Below, piece by piece: positions 7,355 through 8,737 of a stretch of 8,737 bases of DNA. The position numbers and the translations under genes were made by a program. The stretch spans positions 1 to 8,737 of the forward strand of contig JAGWNO010000086.1 of assembly GCA_028871235.1 (NCBI GenBank), written 5' to 3'. How positions within the stretch are numbered: the first letter of the stretch is position 1; each line of letters begins with the position of its first letter. This DNA comes from Gammaproteobacteria bacterium (lineage in GTDB: Bacteria; Pseudomonadota; Gammaproteobacteria; Natronospirales; REEB76). The notes below the pieces were generated by a model that saw only the letters and a list, made by a program, of their open reading frames with translations, was not told the DNA's origin and searched no databases.

Positions 7355-7382
7355 ATAGTAGTGTATCGGCCGGAAATGTCCA
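7355..7382 (-). promoter_or_regulatory. Candidate sigma-70 promoter for pilB
   Basis: On the − strand, TGGACA (5 of 6 to the -35 consensus; 7382-7377) is followed after 16 nt by TACTAT (4 of 6 to the -10 consensus; 7360-7355). Transcription would begin near 7348, leaving a leader of about 55 nt that holds a GC-rich segment and the pilB Shine-Dalgarno. The position and spacing fit, and no better match was seen in the gap. No sigma-54 (GG-N10-GC) element was noticed upstream of pilB. The call rests on consensus matching alone. Confidence 0.45.
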
Positions 7383-7500
7383 ACTGTGGCGGGGACCTGC
7401 GGCAAAAGGCTAAGGGTGGACCTGAATAGAGCCGGAGCGGTCCAAAGGGCGTAGCCGGGCTGGTATCCTGAGCCCCAATTGGAAGGTTTCCGGGCCGGGG

Positions 7501-7552
7501 TTCCGGGCTGCGCGACGCGACCGGTGTACCGATCCCGGGTCCGGTCCCGGAA
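7501..7552 (+). other. Inverted-repeat structure in the flippase leader
   Basis: TTCCGGG (7501-7507) is complementary to CCCGGAA (7546-7552). Inside it, ACCGG (7520-7524) is complementary to CCGGT (7541-7545), so the two stems stack on the 3' side with a bulge of about 12 nt on the 5' side. The structure ends 21 nt before the GGGGAG ribosome site of the flippase gene. It could be an mRNA leader fold, but short CG-rich complementarity arises easily in DNA of this composition, so confidence is low. Confidence 0.3.
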
Positions 7553-7573
7553 CGGGCACTTGCCTGGTCATTT

Positions 7574-7587
7574 GGGGAGTCAATTTG
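7574..7587 (+). promoter_or_regulatory. Shine-Dalgarno and TTG start that fix the flippase N-terminus
   Basis: GGGGAG at 7574-7579 lies 5 nt before the TTG at 7585-7587. This decides the start of the downstream gene: no ATG, GTG or TTG occurs in frame between the upstream stop codons (7411-7422) and 7585. Later candidates (TTG at 7603, ATG at 7624) lack such a site and would cut into the first membrane helix region. Confidence 0.75.
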
Positions 7588-8737
7588 TTCAGCTTCGGGG
7601 CATTGGCCCGCAATACACTCTGGATGACCTTCGGCCAGGGCTTGCGCGTCCTGGTGCAGTTTGCCTACTTCGTACTGATTGCGCGCATCCTGCACAGCGA
7701 CGGCTATGGAGCGTTTTCCGGGGTGGTGGCGCTGGTCGGTGTGCTGGTGCCGTTCGCAGGTTGGGGAAGCGGCAGTCTGCTGATCCAGCGAGTGGCACGG
7801 GATCCGGCCGCGTTCGCGGTGTACTGGGGCCGGGCATTGACGATGATCGGCGGCAGTGGCGGGGTGCTGACGCTGCTGGCGTTGGTACTGGCCTGGGGGA
7901 TCCTGCCCGCATCGGTGTCGCTGTTCATCGTGCTTTGGGTCGCCATTTCGGATCTGCTTTTTACCCGGGTACTGGAAGCGAGCGGACAGGCGTTCCAGGC
8001 GTTCCAGCAACTATTCAAGACGGCGCTTCTGAACATACTGCTGGCATGCTCACGACTTGGCGCCGTGCTGCTGTTGATGAACGTGGCAACTAAAGATGAT
8101 CTGCGTGCCTGGGCACTCCTGTATCTGGGCGGCACGATGCTGGTGGCGATCCTGGCATTGCTGTGGGTATCGTTGGAGTTGGGTGCGCCCCGCTGGGATT
8201 TTTCCGGCTGGCGCCGCGAGTTCGGCGAGGGTTTCTATTTCGCCGCGGGCATGAGCGCCCAGCGTATCTATCTGGACAGCGACAAGACGCTGCTGACACG
8301 ACTGTCCTCGCTCGAGTCAGCTGGCGTCTATTCCGCCGCTGCGCGGGTGGTGGATGTGGCCTTCGTGCCGGTGTCGGCGCTGCTGGCAGCGGCCTACGCG
8401 CGCTTTTTTGTGCACGGCAGCCACGGCATACGCGGCAGCATGGGTTTCGCAAGACGGCTGATGCCGGTGGCGCTGGGTTACGCCGCGCTGGCGGCGGTGG
8501 CGATCTATCTTTGCGCGCCCGTCCTGCCCTGGCTGCTCGGCAGAGAATATGCGACTACCGAGACGGCGGCGCGCTGGCTGGCCGTGATGCCGTTTCTGAT
8601 GACCCTGCATCGCTTCGCCGCGGACAGCCTCACCGGGGCCGGGCAACAGCGGTTGCGCGCCGGCTGGGAATTCCTCGTGGCCATAGTCAACGTGGTGCTG
8701 AACCTGATCCTGATTCCACTGTATACATGGAAAGGGG
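7585..8737 (+). CDS. Oligosaccharide flippase family protein (Wzx/polysaccharide biosynthesis type), 3' end outside window
   Basis: A polytopic membrane protein, open to the window end (384 complete codons). It resembles the Wzx/MATE-like superfamily, which moves lipid-linked oligosaccharides (O-antigen, exopolysaccharide or glycan precursors) across the inner membrane. Support: an N-terminal basic-amphipathic start leading into GQGLRVLVQFAYFVLIARIL (17-36) and GYGAFSGVVALVGVLVPFAG, the usual first helices; the mid-protein LDSDKTLLTRL (from 230) followed by AGVYSAAARVVDVAFVPVSAL, the characteristic signature at the start of the second helix bundle; and at least nine hydrophobic segments. The missing end is probably 40-100 residues. 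It begins at TTG with a strong Shine-Dalgarno. It is divergent from pilB, so it may belong to a surface-polysaccharide or glycosylation cluster to the right. The substrate cannot be told from sequence. Confidence 0.88.
   Translation, partial: MFSFGALARNTLWMTFGQGLRVLVQFAYFVLIARILHSDGYGAFSGVVALVGVLVPFAGWGSGSLLIQRVARDPAAFAVYWGRALTMIGGSGGVLTLLALVLAWGILPASVSLFIVLWVAISDLLFTRVLEASGQAFQAFQQLFKTALLNILLACSRLGAVLLLMNVATKDDLRAWALLYLGGTMLVAILALLWVSLELGAPRWDFSGWRREFGEGFYFAAGMSAQRIYLDSDKTLLTRLSSLESAGVYSAAARVVDVAFVPVSALLAAAYARFFVHGSHGIRGSMGFARRLMPVALGYAALAAVAIYLCAPVLPWLLGREYATTETAARWLAVMPFLMTLHRFAADSLTGAGQQRLRAGWEFLVAIVNVVLNLILIPLYTWKG

Larger units (their letters stand above)
7294..7584. other. Divergent intergenic region between pilB and the flippase gene
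   Basis: A 291-nt gap. The half nearest pilB holds the candidate pilB promoter and its leader. The half nearest the flippase is very GC-rich, with short repeats: TTCCGGGC occurs twice (7488-7495 and 7501-7508), and several CCGG-rich arms are mutually complementary. No convincing + strand sigma-70 promoter was found. I see no tRNA, small ORF with a ribosome site, or transposon end here. The flippase frame is open from 7423 onward but has no ATG, GTG or TTG before 7585. Confidence 0.6.

Noticed and set aside
7351..8010. A 219-codon − strand open frame opposite the flippase gene and the intergenic region.
   Set aside because: It is a low-complexity Gln/Arg/Pro/His-rich product antisense to a convincing membrane protein. 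It also spans the pilB promoter region.
1..8737. A search by eye for CRISPR arrays, transposon ends, tRNA or rRNA genes, toxin-antitoxin pairs or phage genes.
   Set aside because: None seen. The window is almost fully packed with recognised core genes, and no spaced direct repeats, transposase motifs or RNA gene structures were found.

Overview
The window is a GC-rich piece of what looks like a gammaproteobacterial chromosome. The gene order is the evidence: secA and mutT on the + strand meet, tail to tail, a − strand run of yacG, zapD (yacF), coaE, pilD, pilC and pilB. That order around secA/mutT/yacG/zapD/coaE and pilBCD is familiar from Pseudomonas, E. coli and relatives. ZapD and YacG are themselves largely proteobacterial families. 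The PilD, PilC and PilB proteins match the Pseudomonas type in length and motif positions, but I cannot name a genus.

Layout. (1) Bases 3-749, +: the last 248 codons of secA, cut by the window edge. (2) 772-1755, +: a fused protein with an N-terminal MutT-type Nudix hydrolase and a C-terminal ThiE-like barrel lacking several ThiE catalytic residues. (3) 1734-3398, −: yacG, zapD and coaE in a tight cluster; the yacG tail overlaps the mutT tail by 22 bp. (4) 3403-7293, −: the type IV pilus assembly genes pilB (extension ATPase), pilC (inner-membrane platform) and pilD (prepilin peptidase). A strong hairpin with a short T-run separates pilC from pilD. (5) 7294-7584: the only sizeable intergenic gap, with a plausible sigma-70 promoter for pilB and a GC-rich, inverted-repeat-bearing leader for the divergent gene. 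(6) 7585-8737, +: a polysaccharide/lipid-linked oligosaccharide flippase (Wzx/MATE-like superfamily), starting at TTG and cut by the window end.

How the genes fit together. PilB powers pilus extension, PilC couples it to the pilus base, and PilD cleaves and N-methylates prepilins. CoaE makes the final step of coenzyme A synthesis, ZapD bundles FtsZ at the division site, and YacG is a small zinc protein that inhibits DNA gyrase. These housekeeping genes lie downstream of pilD with 4-18 nt gaps and are probably co-transcribed with it. The flippase may mark the edge of a surface-polysaccharide or glycosylation cluster that continues beyond the window.

Overall this is mostly a conserved core region. 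I found no new defence, mobile or regulatory system. The points worth a second look are the degenerate ThiE half of the MutT fusion, the hairpin between pilC and pilD, the structured leader and TTG start of the flippase, and the flippase sitting where pilA is found in Pseudomonas.
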